Positions 42,792-51,368 are shown, numbered from the stretch's first letter. The stretch: 64,000 nucleotides of DNA from Methylophilaceae bacterium (GCA_905339275.1 CAJPFK010000015.1:106676-170675), one strand, 5' to 3'. The notes: generated from the sequence alone by a model not told the origin. Program-made: numbers and translations.

Positions 42792-44180
42792 TTATTGAAG
42801 ATGCTTTATTTCTTGCAAAATCCCACCCGTAGTTCTTAACTGCGGGCGATATGATCTCAGCGCTTCGGGAAGCTGCTGCAAAGCCCGTACCGCCTCCCGC
42901 CGGTCAATATAAGTGCCATATAACACCGTGATAAACGGCTTACCGGTCACGGTTGTGCGATAAACGTAAACATTATCGATTTCGACTTTGGCCGCCAGGG
43001 ATTCCAGTTGCTGCCGGAGCTGGTCGTCATTTGAGGCACCCATTAATTGAATGCTGACCGTCGACTCCGGTTGCTGATTCAGCCAGTGTTTTGTAACAGC
43101 AAGACGACGCTCCAGAATATCCTCGGCCTGGCTCCCGGCAGCAGTTTCGACAGCCTCTTCCGGCAGCGGTGCCGGCACTGGCGCTTCAGCCGCTATCAAG
43201 GCCGATGCCTGTTGCGCAGGCTCGCCGGCATTTGCGGCTACGGGCTCGGCAATAGCCACCGGCACTGTACGTTGCCACTGATTCACCAGATAGCCGATCG
43301 CCAAGCCCGCAAGCAGGATGACGCCTGCAGCCAGATACATTTTCAGGCTGGATTGCCGCTTCACCTGCTCCGCACCGAACTCGCTGTCGTTGATGGCAGC
43401 CCTGACGTGTTTCGGCGTCACTTCATAGACGTTGTCTGAAAACGCGGAGAGCAGCGACTTGTCCGCGAGGATATTCACGCGCCTGACCAGCCCCTGGGAA
43501 TATCTCGAGATCATCCTGATAGCCGCTTTGGAAAACAGGTGCGGCCCATAGTAACCTGCTGCCCGCAGGCGGAATATCAGGTAACTCCCGACATCCTCCT
43601 CCTCCAGCGGGCCAAGGTTGAAACTGTGCGTAATGCGCTCGCGCAACTGGCGGATCTGCGTGTCGTTGAGGTTGATGTCCAGTTCCGGCTGGCCGAACAG
43701 CACGATCTGCAAAAGCTTGTCGTGCTTGGTCTCAAGGTTCGTCAGCAGGCGGATTTCTTCAAGCGTGGCCAGCGGCATGCCTTGCGCTTCCTCGACGAAA
43801 ATAACAACCTGCCGGCCTGCGGCATGACGGTCAAGCAGGTAGGCCTGCAATGCCTGCATGACTTGCAGGCGGTCTGCATTTTTCGGCAGTTTCAGTTGCA
43901 GTTCGAAGGCTATCGCATGCAGCACGTCTTCCGGCGCAACACTCGGATTGGCCAGGTATACGCTTTCCACGTTTTCCGGCAGCAACGTCTGCAACATGCG
44001 GCAAAGCATGGTCTTGCCGCTCCCCACCTCGCCCACGACCTTGATGATGCCTTCGCCGTTTCTGATGGCGAAAATCAGCGCATCCAGCACGGCTCCGCGA
44101 TTGCCACCGGAAAAAAAGAACTCGGTATTGGGGGTGATCTTGAAAGGCGGCTGTTTCAGGCCGAAGTGGGCGTAATACAT
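42792..44180 (-). CDS. mshM: ExeA/MshM-type AAA ATPase with SPOR-like tail
   Basis: A 462-residue protein: N-terminal AAA domain with the ExeA start MYYAHFGLKQPPFKITPNTEFFF split over a strand and loop, Walker A GEVGSGKT near 50, Walker B VVIFVEEAQ near 125, and a sensor region (LRERITHSFNLGPLEEEDV). One membrane span follows (MYLAAGVILLAGLAIGYLV, about 283-301), then an Ala/Pro-rich linker and a SPOR-like C-terminal domain (about 375-450). ExeA-type proteins help secretins pass the peptidoglycan. It is the first gene of the pilus operon. Confidence 0.88.
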   Translation of the reverse strand: MYYAHFGLKQPPFKITPNTEFFFSGGNRGAVLDALIFAIRNGEGIIKVVGEVGSGKTMLCRMLQTLLPENVESVYLANPSVAPEDVLHAIAFELQLKLPKNADRLQVMQALQAYLLDRHAAGRQVVIFVEEAQGMPLATLEEIRLLTNLETKHDKLLQIVLFGQPELDINLNDTQIRQLRERITHSFNLGPLEEEDVGSYLIFRLRAAGYYGPHLFSKAAIRMISRYSQGLVRRVNILADKSLLSAFSDNVYEVTPKHVRAAINDSEFGAEQVKRQSSLKMYLAAGVILLAGLAIGYLVNQWQRTVPVAIAEPVAANAGEPAQQASALIAAEAPVPAPLPEEAVETAAGSQAEDILERRLAVTKHWLNQQPESTVSIQLMGASNDDQLRQQLESLAAKVEIDNVYVYRTTVTGKPFITVLYGTYIDRREAVRALQQLPEALRSYRPQLRTTGGILQEIKHLQ

Positions 44181-44230
44181 TCAGAAGCCTCTGATTCTCT
44201 TTTTTACGGCAAGGTTAACAAGAGCTTGCA

Positions 44231-45655
44231 TTACTCCTGCATCTGCATGCGGCTGTAAAGCGTTGTCCTGTTCACGCCAAGAAGCTTGGCCGCCTGGCTC
44301 AGATTGCCATGCGTTATTTTGAGTGCCGCCTCGACATAGGCTTTTTCCCAGGTTTTCAGCACCTGATCGAGATTGACGTTGGCCTGCATTTGCAAATGCC
44401 GCTGCGCGTGGGTCAACAAGGCAGCATCGTCATTCAGCAGCGGCAGATCACCGGATGCCGCGGCCATCTGCATCAGATCGAGCTCGGCAGCCAACTGCAC
44501 ATCGCTGACAGATTGCCCGGCATACTTTGCCGTCAGCCGGATGATAATGTTGCGCAACTCACGCACATTGCCCGGAAAATGATAGTCGAGCCAGCGCAGC
44601 CTGGCTTTCGAGTCGAATTTAAAGGGTTTCTGGCCGGTTTCACGCGCATAGAAATCGCTGAAGTGATCAAGCAGGACATACCGGTCCTCATCCATTTCGC
44701 GCAATGGCGGGACACGGACTGCAAACACGCTCAAACGATGGTAAAGATCGATACGGAAGCGTGCGCCACGCACTTCCTCGCGCAAGTCGCGATTGGTCGC
44801 CGCGATGATACGCGCCTTGCTTTTACGCGTTTGCGTCTCCCCAATGCGCTGGTATTCGCCGTTTTCCAGCACACGCAGCAGCTTGGATTGCATCTCCAGC
44901 GGCAATTCGCCAATCTCGTCCAGGAAAAGCGTACCCTCGCCCGCATCCTCGAAATAACCGGCGTGCGAGGTTTGCGCGCCGGTAAACGCCCCTTTGGCAT
45001 GCCCGAAAAGAATGGATTCCGCCAGTGTCGGAGAAATCGCCGCGCAGTTCACGGACAGGTAAGGCTGGCGTGCACGGCTGCTCAAGCGATGCAGGCAACT
45101 GGCCACCAACTCCTTGCCGCTGCCGGACTCGCCCTCGATCAATACCGGGAAAGGCGCGTCCGCGAATTGGGTAATCTGCGTGCGCAAGGTTTGCATCGGC
45201 ACACTCTCGCCCAGCAGGCCGCAACTTTCCTTCTCGCGCTCGCGGCTGCCTTCGGTCAACTCTGCATCATGCAGTTTCAGTGCATTCTGCAATAACTCAC
45301 GCAGGCGATCCACATCGCAAGGCTTGGGAATGAAGTCGACCGCGCCCAATGCCATGGCGTGCTTGACGTTGACTTCCTCGTTCTGGCCCGAGAGCACAAG
45401 AATCTTCATGGTCGGCGAGTGCGCCAGCAACTCACCGATCATCTTGAAACCTTCGTCCGGCTTATGCGGCACAGGCGGCAAACCCAGGTCGACCAGGGCC
45501 AGCGATGGCGGTGTTTCCAGTTGGCGCAGGACGCTTTTTGCCTGGGTCCTGGATTCGGCCACATAGACATCGAAATGCTTGCCCAGCACGTAATGCAGCG
45601 TGTCTGTAATCAGCGGGTCATCGTCAATGATAATGAGGGAAGGATGCTCAGCCAT
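44231..45655 (-). CDS. sigma-54-dependent response regulator (NtrC/PrsR-like)
   Basis: Two-component activator of 474 residues: a receiver with acidic pocket D11/D12, phosphorylatable D56 ([10 protein letters not shown]) and K111; an AAA+ domain with Walker A GESGSGKE (175-182), the sigma-54 contact GAFTGA (222-227) and Walker [12 protein letters not shown]; and a Fis-type helix-turn-helix ([19 protein letters not shown]) at the end. The extended DLGLPP-(hydrophilic)-EGF form resembles PrsR of PEP-CTERM/exopolysaccharide systems. No histidine kinase is adjacent. It lies directly upstream of mshM on the same strand and may control the pilus operon. Confidence 0.9.
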   Translation of the reverse strand: MAEHPSLIIIDDDPLITDTLHYVLGKHFDVYVAESRTQAKSVLRQLETPPSLALVDLGLPPVPHKPDEGFKMIGELLAHSPTMKILVLSGQNEEVNVKHAMALGAVDFIPKPCDVDRLRELLQNALKLHDAELTEGSREREKESCGLLGESVPMQTLRTQITQFADAPFPVLIEGESGSGKELVASCLHRLSSRARQPYLSVNCAAISPTLAESILFGHAKGAFTGAQTSHAGYFEDAGEGTLFLDEIGELPLEMQSKLLRVLENGEYQRIGETQTRKSKARIIAATNRDLREEVRGARFRIDLYHRLSVFAVRVPPLREMDEDRYVLLDHFSDFYARETGQKPFKFDSKARLRWLDYHFPGNVRELRNIIIRLTAKYAGQSVSDVQLAAELDLMQMAAASGDLPLLNDDAALLTHAQRHLQMQANVNLDQVLKTWEKAYVEAALKITHGNLSQAAKLLGVNRTTLYSRMQMQE

Positions 45656-45784
45656 CAGATGATCTTTCCAGATAATTGCATGGCAAATGTAAGGACTATA
45701 TTCATAGCGGTAATATAACCGCTATGGCTTTGAGTATCAATCGGATAGGATAACTCGCCAAAACAGGCCGGCTTGGCCTTGGAA

Positions 45785-45817
45785 CGACAAAAGCCGGGCT
45801 TTATCCCGGCTTTTGTC
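45785..45817 (-). terminator. terminator after the double-propeller gene
   Basis: Stem GACAAAAGCCGGG, loop CTTTAT, CCCGGCTTTTGTC, a 13-bp perfect stem about 20 bases past the stop of the leftward gene, with short T-runs inside and after. It separates this gene from the regulator gene. Confidence 0.8.
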
Positions 45818-45837
45818 GTTTGTTACCTTGGCTACGA

Positions 45838-47790
45838 CTATCTGATTGGCAGAAAAACCAGTTTTCCTGCTTTCATATCCGGCATCAGGATATATTGACC
45901 ATCCGCTGAAAGCGCAATATCGGCAGACGATTGATGCCCTTCAGCAATCAACTGTGGTGTGGCATTGGGTTCACTCAACTGCCAGACCTTGCCATTGGCC
46001 CAATCGCTGACGTACAGGAACCCATTGCTATCGCGCACCAGTCCATCGGCGCCACCGAAGCCGCTGTTAAGCTCGGTAATGGCGCTACGCGCTTTGGCAT
46101 TCCCACTCAGGGCAACCCGGTACAACTTGCCCGTGCCGAAATCAGCAACCAGCAACTTATTCAAACCATCCATCAGCAGGCCATTCGGGCGCTTGATGCC
46201 GGACTTGTCATTGACGATCTCGGTAATCCTGCCCTCCGGCGTGATCCTGTAAATACCGGCATACCGGCCATCGTCATTACCGCTGTCTGAAACATAGACA
46301 TTACCATCACCATCGATTTCAATATCATTCAGGAATATGGGCTTACCCGGAAAATCTCCCGATTTGGCGATCACGGTACGTTGACCATCCAGGTCGATAC
46401 GGACAACTTCATTGATATCGGCCACATAAAGCCGGTTGTTGAACAGGTCCAGGCCTTTCGGGTCATTCAAGCCTTCAGCCAGCGTCGCGGTCCTGCCATC
46501 AGGGTAAATGACGGTGACCTTGCCATCCCCGTTTTTACCGAATTCACCGATTTCAGTGACGAATATACGGCCGTCCGGATGCGCAATCGCGGATTCCGGC
46601 ATTTGCAGGCCGGCCAGGGTCCTGGCCGAAACTACTGCCGTGGAGCGTGCGGCGGCGGATTGCTCACCATAGCTGACGCGGTAAATCACCCCATTAAAAT
46701 CGTCGGAAACCAGCAATGAACCATCTGGCAGTTGCAGCACATCGGTCGGTCGGCCCCACGCCTCGCCGTCATTGAGCCAGCCGTCGATGAATACCTGCTG
46801 GCCGGTTACCTGATGCTTTTCATCGAAAGTGATGCGCATCAGTTGATAACCTACAGGCTTGCTACGATTCCATGACCCATGCTGCGCAACGATGGCATCG
46901 CCCCGGTATTCAGCCGGGAACTGCCTGCCGGTATAGAACTTGAATCCCAGATTGGCGCTATGCGCCTGAAACTCGACAACGGGGAAGGCCACGTTTTGAG
47001 GCGGCTTCCTGTTTTTCCAGTCCTTGTGCTGCTCCTTGCCTCCTGCGTAATAAGGGAAGCCAAAATGCAGGCCTTTTTTCGGGGCTGCATTAAACTCATC
47101 CGGCGGGATATCGTCGCCCATCATATCCACGTTGTTATCGGTAAAGTACAACTCACCTGTGACGGGATGAAAGTCGATTCCAACGGAATTACGCACGCCA
47201 TGGGCAAATATCTCCGCATCGCTGCCATCGGGATTCATGCGAATCACGGTTGCTTCTATACCGGTCACATCGCAAATGTTGCAAGGCGCGCCAACGGTAA
47301 CGTACAGCTTTTTATCCGGGCCAAAGGCAATATAGCGCCAGCCGTGATGGACCTTATTCGGCAACTTATCGTAAATGACTTCCCGCATCTGCTTGAACGG
47401 CAGGTTCAGGTCAAAGCCCGGCGCCGCATAGCGGGCAATACGATGCTGCTCGGCCACATACAGATTGCCTTCATGCATGGCCACGCCATTGCCGACGTTC
47501 AGGTCATCCAGCATCGTGACGACTTCATCGGCTTTGCGGTCCTTGTCCTTATCTACAACCGCGTAAACCTTGTCGCCCCGCGTGCCGACATAAACCGTGC
47601 CGGTAGATTGCCCAAGCGCCATCTGGCGCGCGCCCGGCACCTCTGCATAGATCTCGACCTTGAAGCCCGGCGGCATTTTAAGTCTATGCAGGTTCTTTTC
47701 GGCATCAGCCGCACCCGCGAAACTGCCGGTTGAAACCAGCCCGGTCGATACCAGTATCAACAGGCGGAGAAATCTGAAATTGAATTTCAT
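45838..47790 (-). CDS. secreted double beta-propeller (PQQ sugar dehydrogenase-like + SMP-30/NHL-like)
   Basis: A 650-residue exported protein. A signal peptide ends near TGSFAGAAD (about 25). The first propeller (about 35-375) is of the sorbosone or soluble glucose dehydrogenase type: LKMPPGFKVEIYAEVPGAR, HHGWRYIAFGPDKKLYVTVGAPC, NSVGIDFHPVTGELYFTDN, AQHGSWNRS. The second (about 385-650) is made of SMP-30/NHL blades (LNDIEIDGDGNVYVSDSGN, RPNGLLMDGLNKLLVADFGTG, ADGLVRDSNGFLYVSDWANG). The fusion suggests periplasmic sugar or lactone chemistry, but the substrate and true PQQ use are not shown. The start ATG 47790 leaves out 26 upstream codons that lack signal-peptide character. Confidence 0.8.
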   Translation of the reverse strand: MKFNFRFLRLLILVSTGLVSTGSFAGAADAEKNLHRLKMPPGFKVEIYAEVPGARQMALGQSTGTVYVGTRGDKVYAVVDKDKDRKADEVVTMLDDLNVGNGVAMHEGNLYVAEQHRIARYAAPGFDLNLPFKQMREVIYDKLPNKVHHGWRYIAFGPDKKLYVTVGAPCNICDVTGIEATVIRMNPDGSDAEIFAHGVRNSVGIDFHPVTGELYFTDNNVDMMGDDIPPDEFNAAPKKGLHFGFPYYAGGKEQHKDWKNRKPPQNVAFPVVEFQAHSANLGFKFYTGRQFPAEYRGDAIVAQHGSWNRSKPVGYQLMRITFDEKHQVTGQQVFIDGWLNDGEAWGRPTDVLQLPDGSLLVSDDFNGVIYRVSYGEQSAAARSTAVVSARTLAGLQMPESAIAHPDGRIFVTEIGEFGKNGDGKVTVIYPDGRTATLAEGLNDPKGLDLFNNRLYVADINEVVRIDLDGQRTVIAKSGDFPGKPIFLNDIEIDGDGNVYVSDSGNDDGRYAGIYRITPEGRITEIVNDKSGIKRPNGLLMDGLNKLLVADFGTGKLYRVALSGNAKARSAITELNSGFGGADGLVRDSNGFLYVSDWANGKVWQLSEPNATPQLIAEGHQSSADIALSADGQYILMPDMKAGKLVFLPIR

Positions 47791-47995
47791 GGTGTCTTCA
47801 AAAGTAATGGAAGAAACAAAGGTAAACGAAACTGGCCTGCGACCACAATGACTTATCCGGAAAGACATTATTCCAGTATCTGGAATACTTACCGTAATTT
47901 CAGGACAATTATTGAATTGAATGCATCAAAAACAAGGGTTACAGCTTTTGGAATAATCCAATTGGGAAAATCGTGAAAGTGCTTGATGAAGATGG

Positions 47996-48041
47996 ATGGG
48001 GTGGCTGATGGGGCTCGAACCCACGACAACTGGAATCACAA
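47996..48041 (-). repeat. left attachment repeat of element 2 (tRNA-His remnant)
   Basis: 46 bases identical to 53012-53057, the 3' part of tRNA-His from the anticodon to the CCA end plus two bases beyond. After it the sequence departs from the tRNA (CCCCGCATC instead of TCCAGGGC), so this copy is only a remnant. Confidence 0.95.
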
Positions 48042-48114
48042 CCCCGCATCAGATTTATTGTTACTTATTGTTCTTATTTGTATAAATACAACACTAGAAT
48101 CTAATTTATTTGAC

Positions 48115-48207
48115 CATATACACATCGACAACAAGCTATAACTAGCCTTGTGTTTGGGCAATATTAGACTTGAATACGTGATATTTTCGCTTTGACATGT
48201 GTATATG
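48115..48207. repeat. 11-bp inverted repeat pair at the left end of element 2
   Basis: CATATACACAT (48115-48125) and ATGTGTATATG (48197-48207), perfect arms 71 bases apart, between the attachment repeat and the cargo genes. Nearby direct copies of TTATTGTT (48058 and 48066) and a third hairpin near 48219-48253 make this a repeat-rich control region: integrase arm sites, an origin part or operators are all possible. Confidence 0.6.
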
Positions 48208-48306
48208 AAAATTTAAGTTTTTCGTTTACAGCCAGATGATTGCTGTCGTAAACTTTCAGAAATATCTTATTGTCATATAATAACAATTCAATATTAGGGG
48301 AATGCT

Positions 48307-48549
48307 ATGCCTAAAGTTGATTCAATGTTTTCATTGTTTCAAGCTCATTGCGCAGCCTTGCCAAACCAAGATAAGTTTCAATCCACACCCATCCAGACAC
48401 TGGTGAAAGATGAAATGGCATTTGCGCCAACTCTTGACCCATATATCAGCCTTCATATGGCCGTTGAACGTTTGCAGTCTGGTCAAAGCGTTTTTTTTGA
48501 AACGCCTGAACAAGCCAAGAAAATATTGGCTGGTGCAACGCATGCCTGA
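48307..48549 (+). CDS. small protein of element 2, first cargo gene
   Basis: An 80-residue soluble protein (start MPKVDSMFSLFQAHCAAL; contains LVKDEMAFAPTLDPYISLHMAVERLQSG in two pieces and ends FETPEQAKKILAGATHA). I do not recognise a family. A ribosome site AGGGGAATG-like precedes the ATG, and a TATAAT box lies near 48278. Its stop overlaps the protease start by 8 bases, so the two are translationally coupled. It may be a partner, adaptor or substrate of the protease; that is inference. Confidence 0.65.
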   Translation: MPKVDSMFSLFQAHCAALPNQDKFQSTPIQTLVKDEMAFAPTLDPYISLHMAVERLQSGQSVFFETPEQAKKILAGATHA

Positions 48550-49366
48550 CTGCTTTCCTCGTTCCAAAAATCTACCTTCTCAATCACCTCTTTTTTGGGT
48601 GAGCCATAAAGATAGGTATCTTCGCCAGTTACTTATACAGGATATTGAAGAAGACACTGGCCGCTGCCTTATTGTTTATTTTACCGATTGCGATCGGACA
48701 CTTGCTCAAATAGACCCCGGTGACGATGTCTATTTCGCTGAACTTTTGAGAACTTGCGTCAACCGTCCTGTTGACCTTCTACTTGAAACCAATGGTGGCA
48801 TGACAGATGCAACAGAAAAGATATGTTCCCTATTGAGGCAATCAGCGCAAGATCTTCGAGTCATAGTTCCACGTAGAGCTAAAAGTAACGGTACTGTAAT
48901 CGCCCTTTGCGGTTCAGAGATTCTAATGGGTATTGAATCGGAACTTGGGCCGATTGACCCTTCCATCAACAACATTCCTGTTGAGTTTGTTCTCAATGCT
49001 CCGGCTGGCACCATGAACGTGATTGATGTTCAAGTCGCCCAATCATTTCGCAACCAAACTCGTAAGCTTGCAACAAATCTCCTATCAACTGGCATGATGA
49101 AAGATAAGTCTGTTGCGGAGATCGAAGATGTAATAGGAAAGCTCGCTACCAGAGATCACTATCACTCTCATGGTTCTGTAATTGACTCAAATGAAGCTAC
49201 TGAACTTGGACTTTGCGTTACATCTTTCGGCATTCATGATCCTTTTTGGCAAAAAATTTGGCTTCTTAGAACTATGTATCAATATGACTGTGGTCAAAAT
49301 GGATATGCCAAGCTTTTCGAGAGTAATAAGGTCAGTACCGCTGTCACTATACAAAAGAATCCTTAA
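48542..49366 (+). CDS. SDH-family Clp-fold serine protease
   Basis: A 274-residue protein of the serine dehydrogenase proteinase family (ClpP/crotonase fold, related to SppA). Seen: LLLETNGGMTDA (79-90, the strand and glycine loop forming the oxyanion hole), PRRAKSNGTVIALCGSEILMG (110-130) with candidate nucleophile Ser115, SELGPIDPSIN (133-143) and HYHSHGSVIDSNEATELGL (207-224), all in the family order. No signal peptide or membrane span, so cytoplasmic. It is cargo of a mobile element, coupled to a small gene in front and followed by an unknown gene; a defence or stress role is plausible but unproven. Confidence 0.85.
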   Translation: MPDCFPRSKNLPSQSPLFWVSHKDRYLRQLLIQDIEEDTGRCLIVYFTDCDRTLAQIDPGDDVYFAELLRTCVNRPVDLLLETNGGMTDATEKICSLLRQSAQDLRVIVPRRAKSNGTVIALCGSEILMGIESELGPIDPSINNIPVEFVLNAPAGTMNVIDVQVAQSFRNQTRKLATNLLSTGMMKDKSVAEIEDVIGKLATRDHYHSHGSVIDSNEATELGLCVTSFGIHDPFWQKIWLLRTMYQYDCGQNGYAKLFESNKVSTAVTIQKNP

Positions 49367-49428
49367 TTAAGGGTTGTTAATATCCCCTTTCTCATCTATC
49401 TTGTTCTGAGTGTTACACGGAGTACATT

Positions 49429-49905
49429 ATGAACAACGATGAAAAAAGCAAAGACCCTTCGAGTTCAACAGAAGCCATCACCTCAAGAAAACTCAGCATC
49501 ACAGAGAATATAGCGACCAAGCTCGGTGATTTAATAGATCCGCGTAGAACAGTACCCCTCGATAAGAGATTAGCGAAACTTACTCCCGAACAAAAAGAAC
49601 AACTTCAGACTATCGAGGACAAGGCGATTACCAACTTCGTCGGAATGATTGATGAACTTGAATCCGCTCTGGGAATGCTTCGAATTGGTTATCATGTAGG
49701 CTGGAAAGTAATTTACATGGTGCATAGCAAGAAGACTGTTCGCAAATATGAGGAAATTCTTGATATTAAGGTCAGAGAGATTTTTCCGGAACGTGGACCC
49801 AGTGCTGATCGCTCAGTTGGCTTAGCACTTGCCGACAAATTCTCCAACTTCTGGAAAGTCGTTTCGGGCGAGATCAAAATCGACCATCGAAGAGAAATCA
49901 TATAA
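49429..49905 (+). CDS. unknown protein, third cargo gene of element 2
   Basis: A 158-residue, largely helical, charged protein without signal peptide. The N-terminal 45 residues are polar and likely disordered; the centre (LTPEQKEQLQTIEDKAITNF, then DELESALGMLRIGYHVGWKV) is amphipathic and the C-terminal part ends with FSNFWKVVSGEIKIDHRREII. I do not recognise a family. ATG 49429 is preceded by GGAG. It lies 62 bases after the protease gene on the same strand and may belong to the same module. Confidence 0.7.
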   Translation: MNNDEKSKDPSSSTEAITSRKLSITENIATKLGDLIDPRRTVPLDKRLAKLTPEQKEQLQTIEDKAITNFVGMIDELESALGMLRIGYHVGWKVIYMVHSKKTVRKYEEILDIKVREIFPERGPSADRSVGLALADKFSNFWKVVSGEIKIDHRREII

Positions 49906-49918
49906 AGGGAAAAGAAAT

Positions 49919-49985
49919 CCCCCTAAGGGGACTTGTAATTCCCTTTTAACTGATTTATCCTGCAAGGGAATTCAATATTCCTTTG
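49919..49985. promoter_or_regulatory. inverted repeats upstream of rep (element 2)
   Basis: Two structures between the unknown gene and rep: CCCCT-A-AGGGG (49920-49930) and AATTCCCTT (49937-49945) with AAGGGAATT (49964-49972). They lie 15-67 bases before the rep ATG, where control of rep expression or binding of Rep is expected. Confidence 0.5.
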
Positions 49986-49986
49986 T

Positions 49987-51132
49987 ATGGATAAACTCAA
50001 CTCACAACTTATTGCATTTAATAAATCCGCTTCCGGCTCGAAGGTTCAGGACCGCGCGCCCAGCGCGGCCGCGCCTTCGAACGGAAGCGGAATAGCTACA
50101 TCACAATCTTCAAATGACCTGCCCAGAACGTGCAACCCCCGTCTGGTAATACGGGGGGAAAGTTTAAGGACAGCAACACCCCTAGATGAGGGGGAAAGTT
50201 ACGAGTTGGTTTCCAGAGGCGGAAAAGCTGCTTTAATTTCTACACCTATTCCAAGTCAAAATACAGAGCCATTTGCTGCAATTACTGACTATCTCAATTG
50301 TACTTTTCCATTCAACTCATCCGACCTGCCGTTTGTTCTCAATGATCTGTTTAATCTCCTAGGTAGTAACTTCTCTCCTGCCATAGACCGCGGTAAGGGT
50401 CTGCACGGCTATCAACAATCTTTCAAACTTGGTATTTCTACAGCATTTTTTGCTTATGGTGGTCAGCGTGGAACCGCTTTTTTAAGCTTGCCTAGCGGCG
50501 CATGTGGACTGGTACAAGATTGGCCAGAGTTCGTAAGTCTAATGAGATATAAATATGGTGCTCGCATTACTAGATGGGATGGTGCTGTAGATGATTATCA
50601 AGGTGCTCACAGCGTTGATTATGCTGTTCAGCTTTATAGAGATGGATTATTTAGCAATGGTGGCAACAAACCCAAATGTAGAGAAAACGGCAGCTGGCTC
50701 GAACCAGATGGAAGCGGAAGAACCCTTTATATCGGCAAACGCGAGAATGGGAAAATGCTACGCGTCTATGAAAAGGGCATGCAACTAGGAGCCAAATGGC
50801 ATCCATGGGTGCGTTGGGAGGTTGAGCTTCACAACGTAGATCGCTTTATACCTTGGGAGGTACTTTTAGAGCCTGGTAAATATGTAGCTGGCTCCTATCC
50901 CAAAGCCCTTAATTGGGTTCAGGATGAAATGCTGCGTATTCGTACAATTCAGAAGACCGTCGAAATTGGGTATGACTACCTCACCCATTACGCATCTGTA
51001 GCTTATGGCAAATTAATATCGGTAATGCTCGAAGTAGAGGGCACACCTGAAAAGGTACTCGCCAAACTCGTTAGGGACGGCATCCCAAAAAGAATGGATG
51101 TGCTATGTATTCCTGACAAGGCAGGCGCATAA
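49987..51132 (+). CDS. rolling-circle replication initiator of element 2
   Basis: A 381-residue Rep_trans/RstA-like initiator, homologous to the Rep of element 1: AITDYLNCTFPF near 97, GARITRWDGAVDDYQG near 195, GRTLYIGKRENGKMLRVYEKG in two strands near 242 (candidate catalytic Tyr), WVRWEVELHNVDRFIPWEVLLEPGKYVAGSYP over 273-305 and ending near VRDGIPKRMD. The N-terminal 95 residues form a linker not found in element 1 beyond a short match around the origin hairpin. The gene is followed directly by the DUF4224 gene (stop and start adjacent). Confidence 0.88.
   Translation: MDKLNSQLIAFNKSASGSKVQDRAPSAAAPSNGSGIATSQSSNDLPRTCNPRLVIRGESLRTATPLDEGESYELVSRGGKAALISTPIPSQNTEPFAAITDYLNCTFPFNSSDLPFVLNDLFNLLGSNFSPAIDRGKGLHGYQQSFKLGISTAFFAYGGQRGTAFLSLPSGACGLVQDWPEFVSLMRYKYGARITRWDGAVDDYQGAHSVDYAVQLYRDGLFSNGGNKPKCRENGSWLEPDGSGRTLYIGKRENGKMLRVYEKGMQLGAKWHPWVRWEVELHNVDRFIPWEVLLEPGKYVAGSYPKALNWVQDEMLRIRTIQKTVEIGYDYLTHYASVAYGKLISVMLEVEGTPEKVLAKLVRDGIPKRMDVLCIPDKAGA
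50136..50158 (+). other. candidate nick-origin hairpin inside rep of element 2
   Basis: CCCCCG, loop TCTGGTAATA, CGGGGG plus one further G, followed by GAAAGTTTAAGG; a second, weaker pair (ACCCCTAGATGAGGGGG near 50178-50194) is followed by the same GAAAGTTA. The loop and tail match the element-1 hairpin (GTAA-TA, GGGGGGAAA) in the same reading frame and at a comparable place early in rep. Confidence 0.6.
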
Positions 51133-51357
51133 ATGTCCGCCCTGTCATTACTGTTTCTCACTCATGATGAGCTCAGAGAGCTAACTGATCTCAAACTGCC
51201 CAAAGCACAAATGCGCTGGTTAAGAGCCCACGCCTTCCCTTTCGAAGTCAGCGCTGCAGGCAAACCCAAAGTGCTTAGATCATTGCTGATTGATCGCCTT
51301 CAAATATCACTACCAAAAAACAAACAATCCGAACCCAACTTTGACGCAATCAAATAG
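51133..51357 (+). CDS. DUF4224 protein, probable excisionase
   Basis: A 74-residue protein whose first 50 residues fit DUF4224: LFLTHDELRELTDLKLPKAQMRWLRAHAFPF over two helices and KPKVLRSLLIDRL. Proteins with this domain lie next to integrases and are thought to act as directionality factors. It starts one base after the rep stop and ends 11 bases before integrase, so rep, this gene and int form one unit, mirroring element 1 where a different helix-turn-helix gene takes this place. Confidence 0.82.
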   Translation: MSALSLLFLTHDELRELTDLKLPKAQMRWLRAHAFPFEVSAAGKPKVLRSLLIDRLQISLPKNKQSEPNFDAIK

Positions 51358-51368
51358 CGAGGCTAATC

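Larger units (their letters stand above)
47791..48306. other. gene-free region across the left end of element 2
   Basis: About 200 bases of chromosome (probable promoter of the propeller gene, with the palindromic TTCCAGTATCTGGAA near 47872-47886), then the left attachment repeat at 47996-48041, then 265 AT-rich bases of element 2 with several inverted repeats. I see no reading frame in this stretch that looks like a gene. Confidence 0.6.

Noticed and set aside
46879..47733. 284-codon plus-strand frame antisense to the double-propeller gene
   Set aside because: Shadow frame; the minus-strand gene has clear propeller motifs and a signal peptide.
48000..48041. A second tRNA-His gene
   Set aside because: Only the 3' part is present and the sequence departs from a cloverleaf after the anticodon; it is an attachment-site remnant.
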